From Phycisphaeraceae bacterium (GTDB lineage: Bacteria; Planctomycetota; Phycisphaerae; Phycisphaerales; UBA1924), in assembly GCA_019636495.1 (NCBI GenBank), contig JAHBXL010000002.1:1-64000 (forward strand): 64,000 nt of DNA, written 5' to 3'. The notes beneath the pieces were generated by a model that worked only from the letters and a program-made list of their open reading frames with translations, did not search any database and was not told the origin of the DNA. Of the stretch, positions 34,892-43,614 are shown in pieces. Each line of letters starts with the position of its first letter. Position 1 is the stretch's first letter. A program made the translations under genes and the position numbers.

Positions 34892-35647
34892 TCACGCCGC
34901 GGCGTTCAATCGCCGGGCTTCGTCGAGCATGGCCCGGAGGGCATCGAGGTGCGCGGGTGTCCACGCCCGGCCCGCGGCGTGCCTGTGCATTTGGTCAGCG
35001 CGGTCGTCGCCCAGTCCCGCGCCGCGCGAGGCTTTCATCTTCCCGAGAAACATATCTCGCAGCCGCGGCGCATCGGCCACGCCCTCGATCAGCCCCGTGT
35101 GCTGCGCGAGATTGCCGCCGTGGTGTTTGCCCCCAGGCGCTCCGCCGCCGCCCGCGGTCTGGATGACCACCGATGCGATGCCGAACCATCGCTGCAGCGG
35201 GCCCTGCGTCACCAGCACGTTCTGAATGTTCTCAAAGGTGATCGTCGTTTCCTGAATGACCCAGATGCCGCGCCGGATGCGGATGCTGCGCTCGTTCATC
35301 ACGTACCACATGGTGTCATAGCGCAGGCGCATCGCGATGTAGGCGACGACATCGGGCGCGATGGCGAGCACAAGCATCGGCACGAACAGCAGCGCACCGA
35401 GCCAGGGCTCGACGATCACGACAACGACCCACGTTCCCACGATCGCGATGTCCACCGCGAGCAGCGCGATCCAGAACATGAACTTGAGATACGCGAGGTA
35501 CCCCGGGGCCGGCCGAAACCTCTCCGGCTCGCGCCCATCTATCGCGGGAAGGTCGGGCGGTTCGGTCGGCACGCGGAACCACGCCGCGAGCATGGCCCAG
35601 ATGCCCGTGTACACCACGCCGGCGGCCTGGTCGATGCGGGCGCTCAT
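34892..35647 (-). CDS. bPH2 (bacterial PH) domain membrane protein
   Basis: A 251-residue protein with two membrane helices (about 55-98) followed by a bPH2 domain. The domain contains YVMNERSIRIRRGIWVIQETTITFENIQNVLV and a WFGIASVVIQTAGGGG segment. Such YdbS/YdbT-like proteins are membrane-associated and of unclear function. Its start overlaps the stop of another bPH2 gene (ATGA), and its 3' end meets the convergent GldG-like gene 8 nt away. The tail (about 180-250) is charged and Ala-rich. Confidence 0.85.
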   Translation of the reverse strand: MSARIDQAAGVVYTGIWAMLAAWFRVPTEPPDLPAIDGREPERFRPAPGYLAYLKFMFWIALLAVDIAIVGTWVVVVIVEPWLGALLFVPMLVLAIAPDVVAYIAMRLRYDTMWYVMNERSIRIRRGIWVIQETTITFENIQNVLVTQGPLQRWFGIASVVIQTAGGGGAPGGKHHGGNLAQHTGLIEGVADAPRLRDMFLGKMKASRGAGLGDDRADQMHRHAAGRAWTPAHLDALRAMLDEARRLNAAA

Positions 35648-36207
35648 GCGCGCCCCCCGCGCTGCACGCTCTCGATTTTCGCACGTACCTGTGCCATCTC
35701 GTCGCGGATCTGCCGGAGCAGTTGCAACGCCTCATCCTCATCAGCGGGCTGCTCGATCGCTGCGGGAGCGGCGATGGTCTCCGCCTTGCCGCGCGCGCCG
35801 CGCATCTGCTGGTACAGGAAATCTCGCAGCGCATCGTACTGCGGGATGCCCTCGATGGTCAGTTCCGGCGTCGCGCTGCCCGAGGCGGTCTGGATGGCGA
35901 TGCCCGCGATGCCGAGCCACCGCTGGATGATGCCGCGGGAGACGTGGATGTCCTGGATGCGGCGATAGGTGAGATACACCTCGCGCCGCCAGAGCAGCCC
36001 CCAACTCGCAGCGACGCCCTCCTCATCAAAGCGATACCGCAGCGTGTGATACTTGAAATACAGCGGCGGGAAGACCAGCACGACAAACGGCCCCGTCAGC
36101 AGCGCGGTGATCAGGTAATGCTTGAGCAAGACCGGATCGGGCCGTGTGACCGCGCGGGGGTCGAAACCGGAATCGGCGCCTGCGGGCTGAGCCTGGGTGG
36201 TCATCAT
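35644..36207 (-). CDS. bPH2 domain membrane protein, upstream paralogue
   Basis: A 187-residue protein with one or two hydrophobic segments (ITALLTGPFVVLVFPPLYF) followed by a bPH2 domain: WGLLWRREVYLTYRRIQDIHVSRGIIQRWLGIAGIAIQTASG. The acidic C-terminal helix has no known domain. It resembles the adjacent gene over the PH core (RIQDIHVSRGIIQRW against NIQNVLVTQGPLQRW), so the pair probably arose by duplication and may form a heteromer. Starts ATG 36207 or 36204. Confidence 0.83.
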   Translation of the reverse strand: MMTTQAQPAGADSGFDPRAVTRPDPVLLKHYLITALLTGPFVVLVFPPLYFKYHTLRYRFDEEGVAASWGLLWRREVYLTYRRIQDIHVSRGIIQRWLGIAGIAIQTASGSATPELTIEGIPQYDALRDFLYQQMRGARGKAETIAAPAAIEQPADEDEALQLLRQIRDEMAQVRAKIESVQRGGRA

Positions 36208-36317
36208 GTGTGCGCTCTCGCCTCGCTTGTTGGCATTCGTACCCGGCGCATTGCGGAGCGTACCGGAAACCGACAAGTTCTGCCGCCGCGGCGGGGCGGG
36301 GCGGTACACGCCTGTCG

Positions 36318-37064
36318 ATGGGCACGAAGCCTCGAACCCCCGGTGTCTGGCGATCTGCGCTGGTCGCAACATTGCTGGGCACCGCGACGACGGTTGGGGT
36401 CGCGTGGGGACTGGCGGTGGGCGTGGACACCATCGTGTACCCCGAGTTGCAGACGTACCGGCGGTCGCCCGGCGTGCAGTGGAGCGTGCAGGAGTTTGCC
36501 CGATGGGGCATCCGCTCCGAGGTGTGGGTGCCCATCGACTGGGCCGGCCGCAACGGCGAGAGCAACGCCGAGTTTGATGCTCGGATCGATGCGACCACGA
36601 ACATGCTGGGCGTGCCGGTCTCAGGCGACTCCGCCCGAGTGCTGTCCATGGGCAGCCTGTCGATGAGCCAGACCGAATCGGTCGAACTCGTCGAGCATTT
36701 CCGCGGCTGGCCGCTGCTGGCGCTGGGGTGTGCCACTCTGCTCCGATTCAGCGATGGAGACGACGATCGCCTGACTCTGTACGGCTTTGCCTACCGCCCC
36801 GGCCGCCCCGCCTCGTGGGATGTTGATCTCGTCCACCTCCCACTCAAACCCCTCTTCCCGGGCTTCTACTTCAACACCGCCCTCTTCGCCTCCCTCTGGT
36901 GGGCGCTGCTCTTCTGGCGACCCCTCCGCCGCCGCCGCCGGATAGCCCGCGGGTTGTGCCCGATGTGCGGGTACTCACTGGCCGGACTTCCCCCCGCAAC
37001 CGACAAGTGCCCCGAGTGCGGCACGGCCATGGTGCGGCGGGCAATGGCCTTGGCCGAGGCCTGA
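36318..37064 (+). CDS. Membrane protein with C-terminal zinc ribbon
   Basis: A 248-residue protein of a type common in planctomycetes. It has one N-terminal helix (about 14-35), an extracytoplasmic domain, a second helix (FYFNTALFASLWWALLFW) and a cytoplasmic zinc ribbon, CPMCGYSLAGLP..KCPECG. The function is unknown; the same architecture appears in the gene at 38604. ATG 36318 lies 7 nt after TACACG (36305-36310) and has no Shine-Dalgarno. The promoter of the citrate synthase gene overlaps its stop codon. Confidence 0.78.
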   Translation: MGTKPRTPGVWRSALVATLLGTATTVGVAWGLAVGVDTIVYPELQTYRRSPGVQWSVQEFARWGIRSEVWVPIDWAGRNGESNAEFDARIDATTNMLGVPVSGDSARVLSMGSLSMSQTESVELVEHFRGWPLLALGCATLLRFSDGDDDRLTLYGFAYRPGRPASWDVDLVHLPLKPLFPGFYFNTALFASLWWALLFWRPLRRRRRIARGLCPMCGYSLAGLPPATDKCPECGTAMVRRAMALAEA

Positions 37065-37089
37065 CCGATCGGCGGTGCAGTTCTATAGT
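37062..37089 (+). promoter_or_regulatory. Predicted promoter of the citrate synthase gene
   Basis: TGACCG (37062-37067), a 16-nt spacer and TATAGT (37084-37089). The -35 box overlaps the TGA stop of the preceding gene. Transcription would start near 37096, leaving a leader of about 30 nt that carries the AGGAG ribosome site. Confidence 0.6.
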
Positions 37090-37125
37090 GCGGGCCAAGG
37101 ACCACCCCACGCAGGAGCCGATGTC

Positions 37126-38322
37126 ATGCCCACTCCCACTGCCGCCCCCGCCCCCATCACCAAGGGCCTTGAAGGCGTCATCGCCGGCCAGACCGCCATC
37201 TGCTCCGTCGAGCAGGGCGCGCTCATCTATCGCGGTTACGAGATCCACGACCTCGCGCAGAACGCGACCTTCGAGGATGTCGCGTTCGTCCTGCTCGAAG
37301 GACGCAAGCCCGAGCCGCACGAACTCTCCCGGTTCAAGGGCGAGGTCATCAAGGAACGCGCCATCCCCGGCATGGTCATCGACTTCCTCAAGTCCGCCGG
37401 CCCCCTCCTCAAATCCGGCTCCGCTGTTCCGATGGATGTCCTGCGCACCGCGGTCTCCATCCTTGGAAACATGGACCCCGAGAGCCAGTCCGTCGCCGCC
37501 GATGCCAACCTCCGCAAGTCCAAGCGCCTCCTCGCCAAGATCCCCACGATCATCGGGCACATGCAGAACATCATCGACGGCCGCCCCATCGTCGCGGCGG
37601 AAACCGGCGGCGATCCTTCGCTCTCCCACGCCGCGAACCTGATGTACCTGATGACCGGCCAAAAGCCCAGCGAAGAGTTTGCCCGCGTGATCGATGTCTC
37701 GCTGATTCTCTACGCCGAGCACGATTACAACGCCAGCACGTTCACAACGCGCGTCATCGCCGGCACGCTCAGCGACATGCACGGCGCAGTCTGCGGCGGC
37801 ATCGCCGCGCTGAAGGGCCCCTTGCACGGCGGCGCGAACGAGGCCGCGATGGAGATGCTCAAGGAGATCATGAACGATGTCGGCGAGTCCGGCATCGGCA
37901 CCGCCAAGGTGGACCAGTGGATGGACAACGCCTTCGCCACCAAGCGCAAACTCATGGGCTTCGGCCACCGCGTCTACAAGAACGGCGATCACCGCGCCCC
38001 GATTCTGCACAAACTCGGCCGCCAAATCGCCGCGAAGAACAACGCCAACCCCGGCGGCCACAGCGCCAACAAGTGGTTCGACCTCGGCGAGCAGGTCCAG
38101 AAGATCATGCTCGAGAAGAAGAACATCCACCCCAATGTCGACTTCCCCTGCGGCCTGACGTACTTCACCATGGGCATCCCGGTCCCGCAGTACACGCCCA
38201 TCTTTGTCGCATCGCGCATCACCGGTTGGTGCGCCCACATCATGGAGCAGCATGCCGACAACCGCCTGATCCGCCCGATCGCGCAGTACGTCGGACCCGA
38301 ACTCAAGAAGTGGAAGGCCTGA
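37126..38322 (+). CDS. gltA: Citrate synthase (short type)
   Basis: It condenses acetyl-CoA and oxaloacetate to citrate, the entry to the TCA cycle. The 398-residue protein has ALIYRGYEIHDLA, EHDYNASTFTTRV, GPLHGGANEAAM with its catalytic His, GFGHRVYKNGDHRAPIL with the second His, and a C-terminal Asp region NVDFPCGLTY. The length suits the smaller, dimeric citrate/2-methylcitrate synthase group, so a methylcitrate activity is possible. ATG 37126 has AGGAG 8 nt upstream. The three tandem hairpin repeats begin 1 nt after its stop. Confidence 0.93.
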   Translation: MPTPTAAPAPITKGLEGVIAGQTAICSVEQGALIYRGYEIHDLAQNATFEDVAFVLLEGRKPEPHELSRFKGEVIKERAIPGMVIDFLKSAGPLLKSGSAVPMDVLRTAVSILGNMDPESQSVAADANLRKSKRLLAKIPTIIGHMQNIIDGRPIVAAETGGDPSLSHAANLMYLMTGQKPSEEFARVIDVSLILYAEHDYNASTFTTRVIAGTLSDMHGAVCGGIAALKGPLHGGANEAAMEMLKEIMNDVGESGIGTAKVDQWMDNAFATKRKLMGFGHRVYKNGDHRAPILHKLGRQIAAKNNANPGGHSANKWFDLGEQVQKIMLEKKNIHPNVDFPCGLTYFTMGIPVPQYTPIFVASRITGWCAHIMEQHADNRLIRPIAQYVGPELKKWKA

Positions 38323-38323
38323 T

Positions 38324-38449
38324 CGTGGTGGGCCGGCACTCCGTGCCGGCTACCCCGCTATGGCTCGTGGTGGGCCGGCACTCCGTGCCGGCTTCCTTGC
38401 TATGGCTCGTGGTGGGCCGGCACTCCGTGCCGGCTTCCTTGCTCTGGCT
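38324..38449. repeat. Three tandem 42-bp REP-like repeats
   Basis: Units start at 38324, 38366 and 38408. Each is CGTGGTGGGCCGGCACTCCG then TGCCGGCT plus a short variable stretch ending TATGGCT or TCTGGCT. Each contains the palindrome GCCGGCAC-TCC-GTGCCGGC. The units differ at only a few positions. They immediately follow the citrate synthase stop codon and probably form stable 3' hairpins. Confidence 0.9.
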
Positions 38450-38503
38450 CACCGAATCGGGTCCCGATTCCTCGCCTTTCGCCCCTTGGGCGCTCGGTGG
38501 TTG

Positions 38504-38523
38504 CGAGTGGCTTCAGCCACTCG
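38504..38523. repeat. TTCA-loop hairpin
   Basis: CGAGTGGC-TTCA-GCCACTCG is a perfect 8-bp stem with the same TTCA loop as the three hairpins at 4425-4533 but a different stem. It lies in the 281-nt gap between the citrate synthase gene and the convergent gene at 38604. Confidence 0.75.
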
Positions 38524-38603
38524 AAGGCATCATCTCAATCTGTTTCCCTGTCCTTGCTTTCCCGCCCCTTGGGCGGACGCAGCGTCACCGGAAGTCAGCA
38601 TCA

Positions 38604-39758
38604 CTACTCGTTGGACTTGACTGCAAAGTGCGGCGCAGGATCGATCTCGATCCGCGTTCCCCCCGACTGCATCCCGCCCCACGGCTTCCAGCCCACCCGG
38701 TCCGCCTCCGCCACGATCGCGTCAATCAACCCCTGCGGCACGCCGTTCTTCAGAACCTGCTCGGCCTGCTCGCGGTTCAGGTCCGCGACGATCGTTCCCG
38801 GTGAGCCCCAGTCGGTCATGCGCTGGCCTTGTGGCGGCCAGCCCAGCGGCAGCGTCGCCTCGGCGCACATGCGCACCTGCATCACCGGCAGGTCGCCCGG
38901 AACCAGCGCGCGGTAGGACACCAGGATCATCCGCCCCGACCCATCGCCGAGTTCGCGTGTGAACCCCGTCGCGTTCAGGTATCGCCCGCCGAGCCCGCGC
39001 GAGTCGGCGCCGTGAATGTGATCGATGTACGCGTACGTCGGGGTCCAACCCCGCTCCGCATCAAACTTCTGAACAAACCGCAGCGTGGGCAGCGTGTCCA
39101 CGCTCACGCGCCACGCCGCGTACCCGGCGAACCCCACCGCGAGCAAAGCCAGCGCGGGCGTCGCGCCGAGCCGAGCCAGACGCCACGCCGCCGCCTCGCG
39201 CAACGGGGGCCGCGCGGCCGCCGCGGGTGTCCCGCACTCCGGACACGGATCGATCTGGCCCCGCTCATACGCACACACCCAGCAATACCGCGGAGGATCG
39301 GTCTGCTCCAAGGGCACACCGAACAACCGCCGCGCCAGCCACCAGCCAATCAGCATCAACAGCGATGCAAACGCCCAGTACGCAATCATCACAATTCCCA
39401 CCCGGAGCGGGACCAAGTAGGCCTGCATCCCGACACCGAATCCTTCGGACTTCACCAAACTCGCAGCGGTTCCGCCAAGCGAAAGCCCGATGACCACCCA
39501 GACCGCGACGAGCAGAACGCGCCAAGCCGGCGGCGGCTGCCGACCAAGAACAACTCCGATCACGACCATGGGCAGAGCCATCAAGTGGGCCATTACAATC
39601 GGGCCCGCGATGGGCCAGTTGCGAACCATCAACTCCGAAAGGTCTTCGACAAACGCCGCGGCGGCGCAGCCGTATGCCATCCCCGCCAGAATCAAGACCG
39701 GCCAGAGCCTTCGAGTCGAATACGGCTGGACAATGCGTTCGCGGCCGGAATGACCCAT
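38604..39758 (-). CDS. Polytopic membrane protein with central zinc ribbon
   Basis: A 384-residue protein with about four membrane helices in the first 140 residues. A cytoplasmic zinc ribbon follows (YCWVCAYERGQIDPCPECGTP, about 158-178), then another helix (ATPALALLAVGFAGYAAW) and a C-terminal extracytoplasmic domain of about 170 residues ending near IEIDPAPHFAVK. I do not recognise a function. ATG 39758 is preferred to GTG 39764. It follows the glycosyltransferase gene by only 6 nt and may be in the same transcript. Confidence 0.72.
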   Translation of the reverse strand: MGHSGRERIVQPYSTRRLWPVLILAGMAYGCAAAAFVEDLSELMVRNWPIAGPIVMAHLMALPMVVIGVVLGRQPPPAWRVLLVAVWVVIGLSLGGTAASLVKSEGFGVGMQAYLVPLRVGIVMIAYWAFASLLMLIGWWLARRLFGVPLEQTDPPRYCWVCAYERGQIDPCPECGTPAAAARPPLREAAAWRLARLGATPALALLAVGFAGYAAWRVSVDTLPTLRFVQKFDAERGWTPTYAYIDHIHGADSRGLGGRYLNATGFTRELGDGSGRMILVSYRALVPGDLPVMQVRMCAEATLPLGWPPQGQRMTDWGSPGTIVADLNREQAEQVLKNGVPQGLIDAIVAEADRVGWKPWGGMQSGGTRIEIDPAPHFAVKSNE

Positions 39759-39764
39759 GAGCAC

Positions 39765-41648
39765 CTACCCGGCGAGAGTTTCCGCCCCGGCCCTCCGCAA
39801 TGCAACCCGCACCTGCGGGAGTTGTTCCGATTCCACCCCGAGAAGTTGCCTGTAGATCGACTCCACCTCCCGCACGTGCCCCGGGTAACTCTGCAGCGCG
39901 TGCATCGACGCCGCGTGCACCTCCCGCGCCGAGGGCAGCACGACCTCTCCAGTCACCACACGCGTGATCGCCTGCGCCAGCCCCGCCTCATCGCCGCCCG
40001 CGAAGAACAGACCGTTGCCCAGCGGGTGCGCAGCATCCGTCCCCGACTCCTTCACAAAGTCCACCGGGCCCCCAAGCCGCGAGCAGATCGTGAACTTGCC
40101 CGCGTGCAGGTTCTCCAGCAGCACCAGCGGCGAGTTCTCCAGCCAGATGTGCGAGAGCACACCCACGTCATACTCCCCGCGCGCCGAGATCAGCAGGAAG
40201 TTGTCATACTCCCCATACACGCTCACCTCGGGATAGATGCTCAGGCGCTTGCGGAACCACCTGTCCCCGCCCCCGCCCGCACGGATGAGGAAGTGACACC
40301 GTCTCCGCACCTCCGCATCCAGCAGCGGGATCGCCCGCGCCAGCACCTCCAGCCCCTTGTTCGGACGCGTCGTCCCGAGGAACGCGATCCGCAGCGGCCG
40401 CGATTCCTCTTCCGCGCGCCACGGCCGCTTGTCATAAAACGGCGACCGCTTCGTCGCCCGGTGGATCTGGTCAAAGTGCGGCTGCCCGAGTCTCACCCAG
40501 CGCGTCCGCTCCTCCGGAACGCCCATCGACACCAGCACCCGACGCAGGTAATCGCTCGGCGGCGTCACCAGGCTCGCCGCGGCGAGCGCGGCAGCCCCCG
40601 CCGCGCGCCGCTCCCCATAGTTGTTCAGCACCACCAGGTGCTTCTCGCGATTCCCCAGCAACCGCTCGTTCGTATCAATCGCCGACCTGGCATAGTCCTT
40701 CGGGTCCTGCTCCAGCGGCTCGCGCGTCAGGTCGTGGCGGATGAGCCCATCCGCCCTCACGCCACGCTCTTCGGGCAACTCAAACCCGCACGCCACCTCC
40801 GGCTCAACGATGCGCTCGGCGTTCAACTGCCCCGGCACGAACCGCCGCATCACCTTCCCGCGCAGCATCGCTCGCACGAATCCCTTCGCTCCGTACGCCG
40901 CCTTGCGCACCACATCCGCCGGATAGAGGCCCAGCACATACTCAAGGCTCTGCCCGACCGCGCGCGAACGCCGCGTCCTGGCGACATCCCACCCCTGAAG
41001 ACACCCCACGCACTTCTGCCCGCCCTCATAGTCCGTGCACACCTCGCGCTCGCGGTGCAGCAAATCCACCTGCGGGCACACGTAGTGGTAGTTGTGCGCT
41101 GTCACCACCACCGGCCTGCCGCTCGCGCGGATCGCCGCGATCACATCCAGCCCGAACCCCTCCGCCGAATGGATGTGCACCACCTGCGCGCCCACACCAT
41201 CGAGCCACTTCAGCACCAGCCGCGTCGTCTCGGGCGCACTCACCTCGCGCTCCGGATGCGCGAAATTCACCGCGCTGGGCGCGACCGTCGGCGCGTTCCG
41301 CACCTCGTAGCAATCAACCCCGCCCCATTTCTCGCGGAACGCCAGGTGCGGGCCCCGCGGCCATATCCGGAAACTCATCCCCGATGCCAGATACACCACC
41401 CGGTGCCCGCTCATCGCCAACCCCCGCGCCAGGTCCGAGCAGTTCAGGTTGTACCCGCTCCCCTCCCGCACCTGCGAACTCAGCCGCGCCCACCCCATGA
41501 GCGCAACAGTCAGCGGCTTCTCCGTCCGCGGCCATTCAGGAAGGAACACAGAGGCAGCAGAGCAAGCAGAGGACAACAGAGAAGAGCCCTTTTCAGAGGT
41601 CTCTTCTGACCGAGCATGCCTGCCGTTCTTGCCGTTCTGCTGTTCCAT
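39765..41648 (-). CDS. Family 4-like glycosyltransferase with repeat-derived N-terminus
   Basis: A GT-B enzyme. The first strand reads LTVALMGWARLSSQVREGSGYNLNCSDLARGL. A four-Cys region follows (YVCPQVDLLHREREVC then GGQKCVGC), then the C-terminal donor domain LRIAFLGTTRPNKGLEVLA and SHIWLENSPLVLLENLHAGK. The first 45 or so codons are encoded by one arm of an inverted-repeat element (41541-41586), and the paralogue at 43611 begins exactly at the first strand. The native start was therefore probably near residue 45 (ATG 41498 is the next Met). It likely acts in surface polysaccharide synthesis. Confidence 0.8.
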   Translation of the reverse strand: MEQQNGKNGRHARSEETSEKGSSLLSSACSAASVFLPEWPRTEKPLTVALMGWARLSSQVREGSGYNLNCSDLARGLAMSGHRVVYLASGMSFRIWPRGPHLAFREKWGGVDCYEVRNAPTVAPSAVNFAHPEREVSAPETTRLVLKWLDGVGAQVVHIHSAEGFGLDVIAAIRASGRPVVVTAHNYHYVCPQVDLLHREREVCTDYEGGQKCVGCLQGWDVARTRRSRAVGQSLEYVLGLYPADVVRKAAYGAKGFVRAMLRGKVMRRFVPGQLNAERIVEPEVACGFELPEERGVRADGLIRHDLTREPLEQDPKDYARSAIDTNERLLGNREKHLVVLNNYGERRAAGAAALAAASLVTPPSDYLRRVLVSMGVPEERTRWVRLGQPHFDQIHRATKRSPFYDKRPWRAEEESRPLRIAFLGTTRPNKGLEVLARAIPLLDAEVRRRCHFLIRAGGGGDRWFRKRLSIYPEVSVYGEYDNFLLISARGEYDVGVLSHIWLENSPLVLLENLHAGKFTICSRLGGPVDFVKESGTDAAHPLGNGLFFAGGDEAGLAQAITRVVTGEVVLPSAREVHAASMHALQSYPGHVREVESIYRQLLGVESEQLPQVRVALRRAGAETLAG

Positions 41649-41838
41649 TCACCCTCGCGACACAGACACCCTGCACCGGTTCGTTCTCTCCACACACGCC
41701 TTCTCTCCTGATCTCTCCTCTCGTTTCTCTCGCCCTCTCGAACTCTCCGCTTTCCCTCATTCTCTGCCGCCACCCCTCCTCTGCCTTGCGTCTCTCCTCT
41801 GCTTTCCTCTGCTTGCTCTGCTCCCTCTGTGTTCCCTC
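41541..41838. mobile_element. MITE-like element with ~45-bp inverted repeats
   Basis: The left arm (41541-41586) is the reverse complement of the right arm (41791-41838) at about 40 of 45 positions; the shared core is CTCTGCTTGCTCTGCT. Between them are about 205 nt of mostly polypyrimidine sequence with no gene. The right arm ends exactly before the stop codon of the gene at 41839, and the left arm lies in the first codons of the gene ending at 39765. There is no transposase, so any movement would need one in trans. Low complexity makes the call tentative. Confidence 0.5.
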
Positions 41839-43614
41839 TTACGCAAACTTCCCCTTCATCACGTGCGACCTGCACGTCAGCACGAACCACGCCGCGCGGA
41901 GCGCGGTACCGAACCAACGCGCGGCAAACCGCCCCCGCACGCCCCACCCATCGTGCTCCGGCTGGCACACCGTCGCATCCTTCAGATCGATGTGGATGTT
42001 CCCGCCCCTTCCGCCCAGCAGCACCGGCATGTCGTTGGTGTTCTCAAACACGATGCACGCCGCGGGGCGCAGGCGCGCAAACGCGAACTGCTTCTTCAGT
42101 CGCGAGGGCAGCCTGCCGCCATACACCATCCGCCGCGCCCAGCCGCCATCTTCATCACCCGCAGTCTCGTACCCCGGCACCGTGTTGCGCACCACGATCG
42201 TCCACCTCGGCTCCTGCGTGCTGCTCGCGGCGAGTTGCGCCCGCAGGTTGTCCCGCACCTGCCGGGCCCACTTCAGCGAGTCCGGCTGGTTGCACAGGAA
42301 CACCACTTCCGCCCCCGCTCGCAACGCACCCACCTGCGCAAACCCCTCTTTCAGCGGCACGGGCTTGGGACCGTTGCCGATGTCGAGTTTTCCGCCGCGG
42401 CCGGTGATCGCATCGTGCGCGGTCCGCCGCAGAATCTCCGCGTGGAACTCCCGCCGCATCACCATCGCGCGAAGACTGTCCTTCAAGATCCCCCACATCT
42501 TTCTCGCCATCACCCGCTTGAGCCGCCACCCGTGGAAGTTCTTCTGCGTCATCCACGCCGCGTTCCGCTGCGCGTAATACGACCGCTCCGGCGTGCTCTT
42601 GAGCAGCCACGGAATGTGGTACACCACCGCATCCAGGTTCAGCATCACGCGATACCCGGCCTGCGCCATCCGCAGGCACCAGTCGGCATCATCGCAGTAG
42701 ATGAAGAACCGGTCGTCCCAGAAGCCGACCTTCTTCACCGCCTCCCACCGCGCCAGCAGACTGCACGCCGCGACAATGTCCACCTCGCGCGTGCCCGTGT
42801 ACGTGAACCGCCCGTGCACGCCGCCGACCATCTTCTCCCACGCAAAGTGCGAATCAAAGCACCGGTGCCCGCGGATGGGCTGCGGCGACAGTTGCCCCGA
42901 CAGGTGATCGAGATAAATGGTCGTCTCGTAGGTGTGCTCGCGGTCGTTCAGGTTCACCATCCGCGAACCCACGATCCCGATCCTCTCATCGGTCGACATC
43001 GCCTTCAGCAACTGCGGCAGCGCATCGGTCGGAAGATCGATGTCGTCATCCACCAGCCACAACCGGTCCGGCCCACCCCCACTGGCCCCACTCGCCCCCG
43101 CGCCCCCACCCGCGCCAAACGGCGATGTCCCATCCGCGCCTGCCAATTCAATCTCGCCGCGGCTCACCGCATCAATGAACGCAAAGCCCGTGTTGAATCC
43201 CCCGCACCCGCCGAGGTTCGCCTGGTTGCGCACCACCGTCAACGACCGGAACCCGGCCGCGTTGCGCGCCGAGCCCATCGTCACATCCGCCTTCTGAAAG
43301 TTCGGCTCACTCGCCCGCGGCGTCTCGTTCCGAATCACGCGCTCGGGTTTCCAACGCTCAACAATCGCCTCCAGCGTTCCATCCGTCCCCGCATTGTCAA
43401 CGATCACCACGTCCATCAACTCGCGCGGATAGTCCTGCCCCGCGATCGCACCGATCACATTCACCGCGTGCGGCTTGCGGTTGAACGTCACCACGATGAT
43501 GAACACCCGCGCCGACTGCGCAGCGACTTCCCCCACGCGCCCACCCCTCTCCGCCGCGCCCGCGGGAATCACCACCTCAACCGGCAGTCGGCCCGTGGAA
43601 GATGCCACGCTCAT
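41839..43614 (-). CDS. Family 2 glycosyltransferase, galactofuranosyltransferase-like
   Basis: A 591-residue GT-A enzyme: VFIIVVTFNRKPHAVNVIGAI at the start, the metal motif in LWLVDDDIDL and FIYCDDADWCLRMAQAGYRV as the acceptor-side region. This resembles GlfT2-type transferases. A C-terminal part of about 250 residues has no clear match. A Gly/Ala-rich insert (about 165-180) precedes DRLWLVDDD. The start ATG 43614 overlaps the stop of the next gene upstream, so the two glycosyltransferases are coupled and probably act on the same polymer. Confidence 0.85.
   Translation of the reverse strand: MSVASSTGRLPVEVVIPAGAAERGGRVGEVAAQSARVFIIVVTFNRKPHAVNVIGAIAGQDYPRELMDVVIVDNAGTDGTLEAIVERWKPERVIRNETPRASEPNFQKADVTMGSARNAAGFRSLTVVRNQANLGGCGGFNTGFAFIDAVSRGEIELAGADGTSPFGAGGGAGASGASGGGPDRLWLVDDDIDLPTDALPQLLKAMSTDERIGIVGSRMVNLNDREHTYETTIYLDHLSGQLSPQPIRGHRCFDSHFAWEKMVGGVHGRFTYTGTREVDIVAACSLLARWEAVKKVGFWDDRFFIYCDDADWCLRMAQAGYRVMLNLDAVVYHIPWLLKSTPERSYYAQRNAAWMTQKNFHGWRLKRVMARKMWGILKDSLRAMVMRREFHAEILRRTAHDAITGRGGKLDIGNGPKPVPLKEGFAQVGALRAGAEVVFLCNQPDSLKWARQVRDNLRAQLAASSTQEPRWTIVVRNTVPGYETAGDEDGGWARRMVYGGRLPSRLKKQFAFARLRPAACIVFENTNDMPVLLGGRGGNIHIDLKDATVCQPEHDGWGVRGRFAARWFGTALRAAWFVLTCRSHVMKGKFA

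Noticed and set aside
38324..38449. CRISPR array
   Set aside because: The repeats are directly tandem with a 42-bp period and no unique spacers, and no cas genes are present; they are REP-like.
38829..41609. A 926-codon plus-strand open frame
   Set aside because: It is antisense to the membrane zinc-ribbon gene and a glycosyltransferase; its composition is low complexity.
41649..41838. A coding gene in the polypyrimidine stretch
   Set aside because: It contains only low-complexity open frames on either strand and is bounded by inverted repeats.
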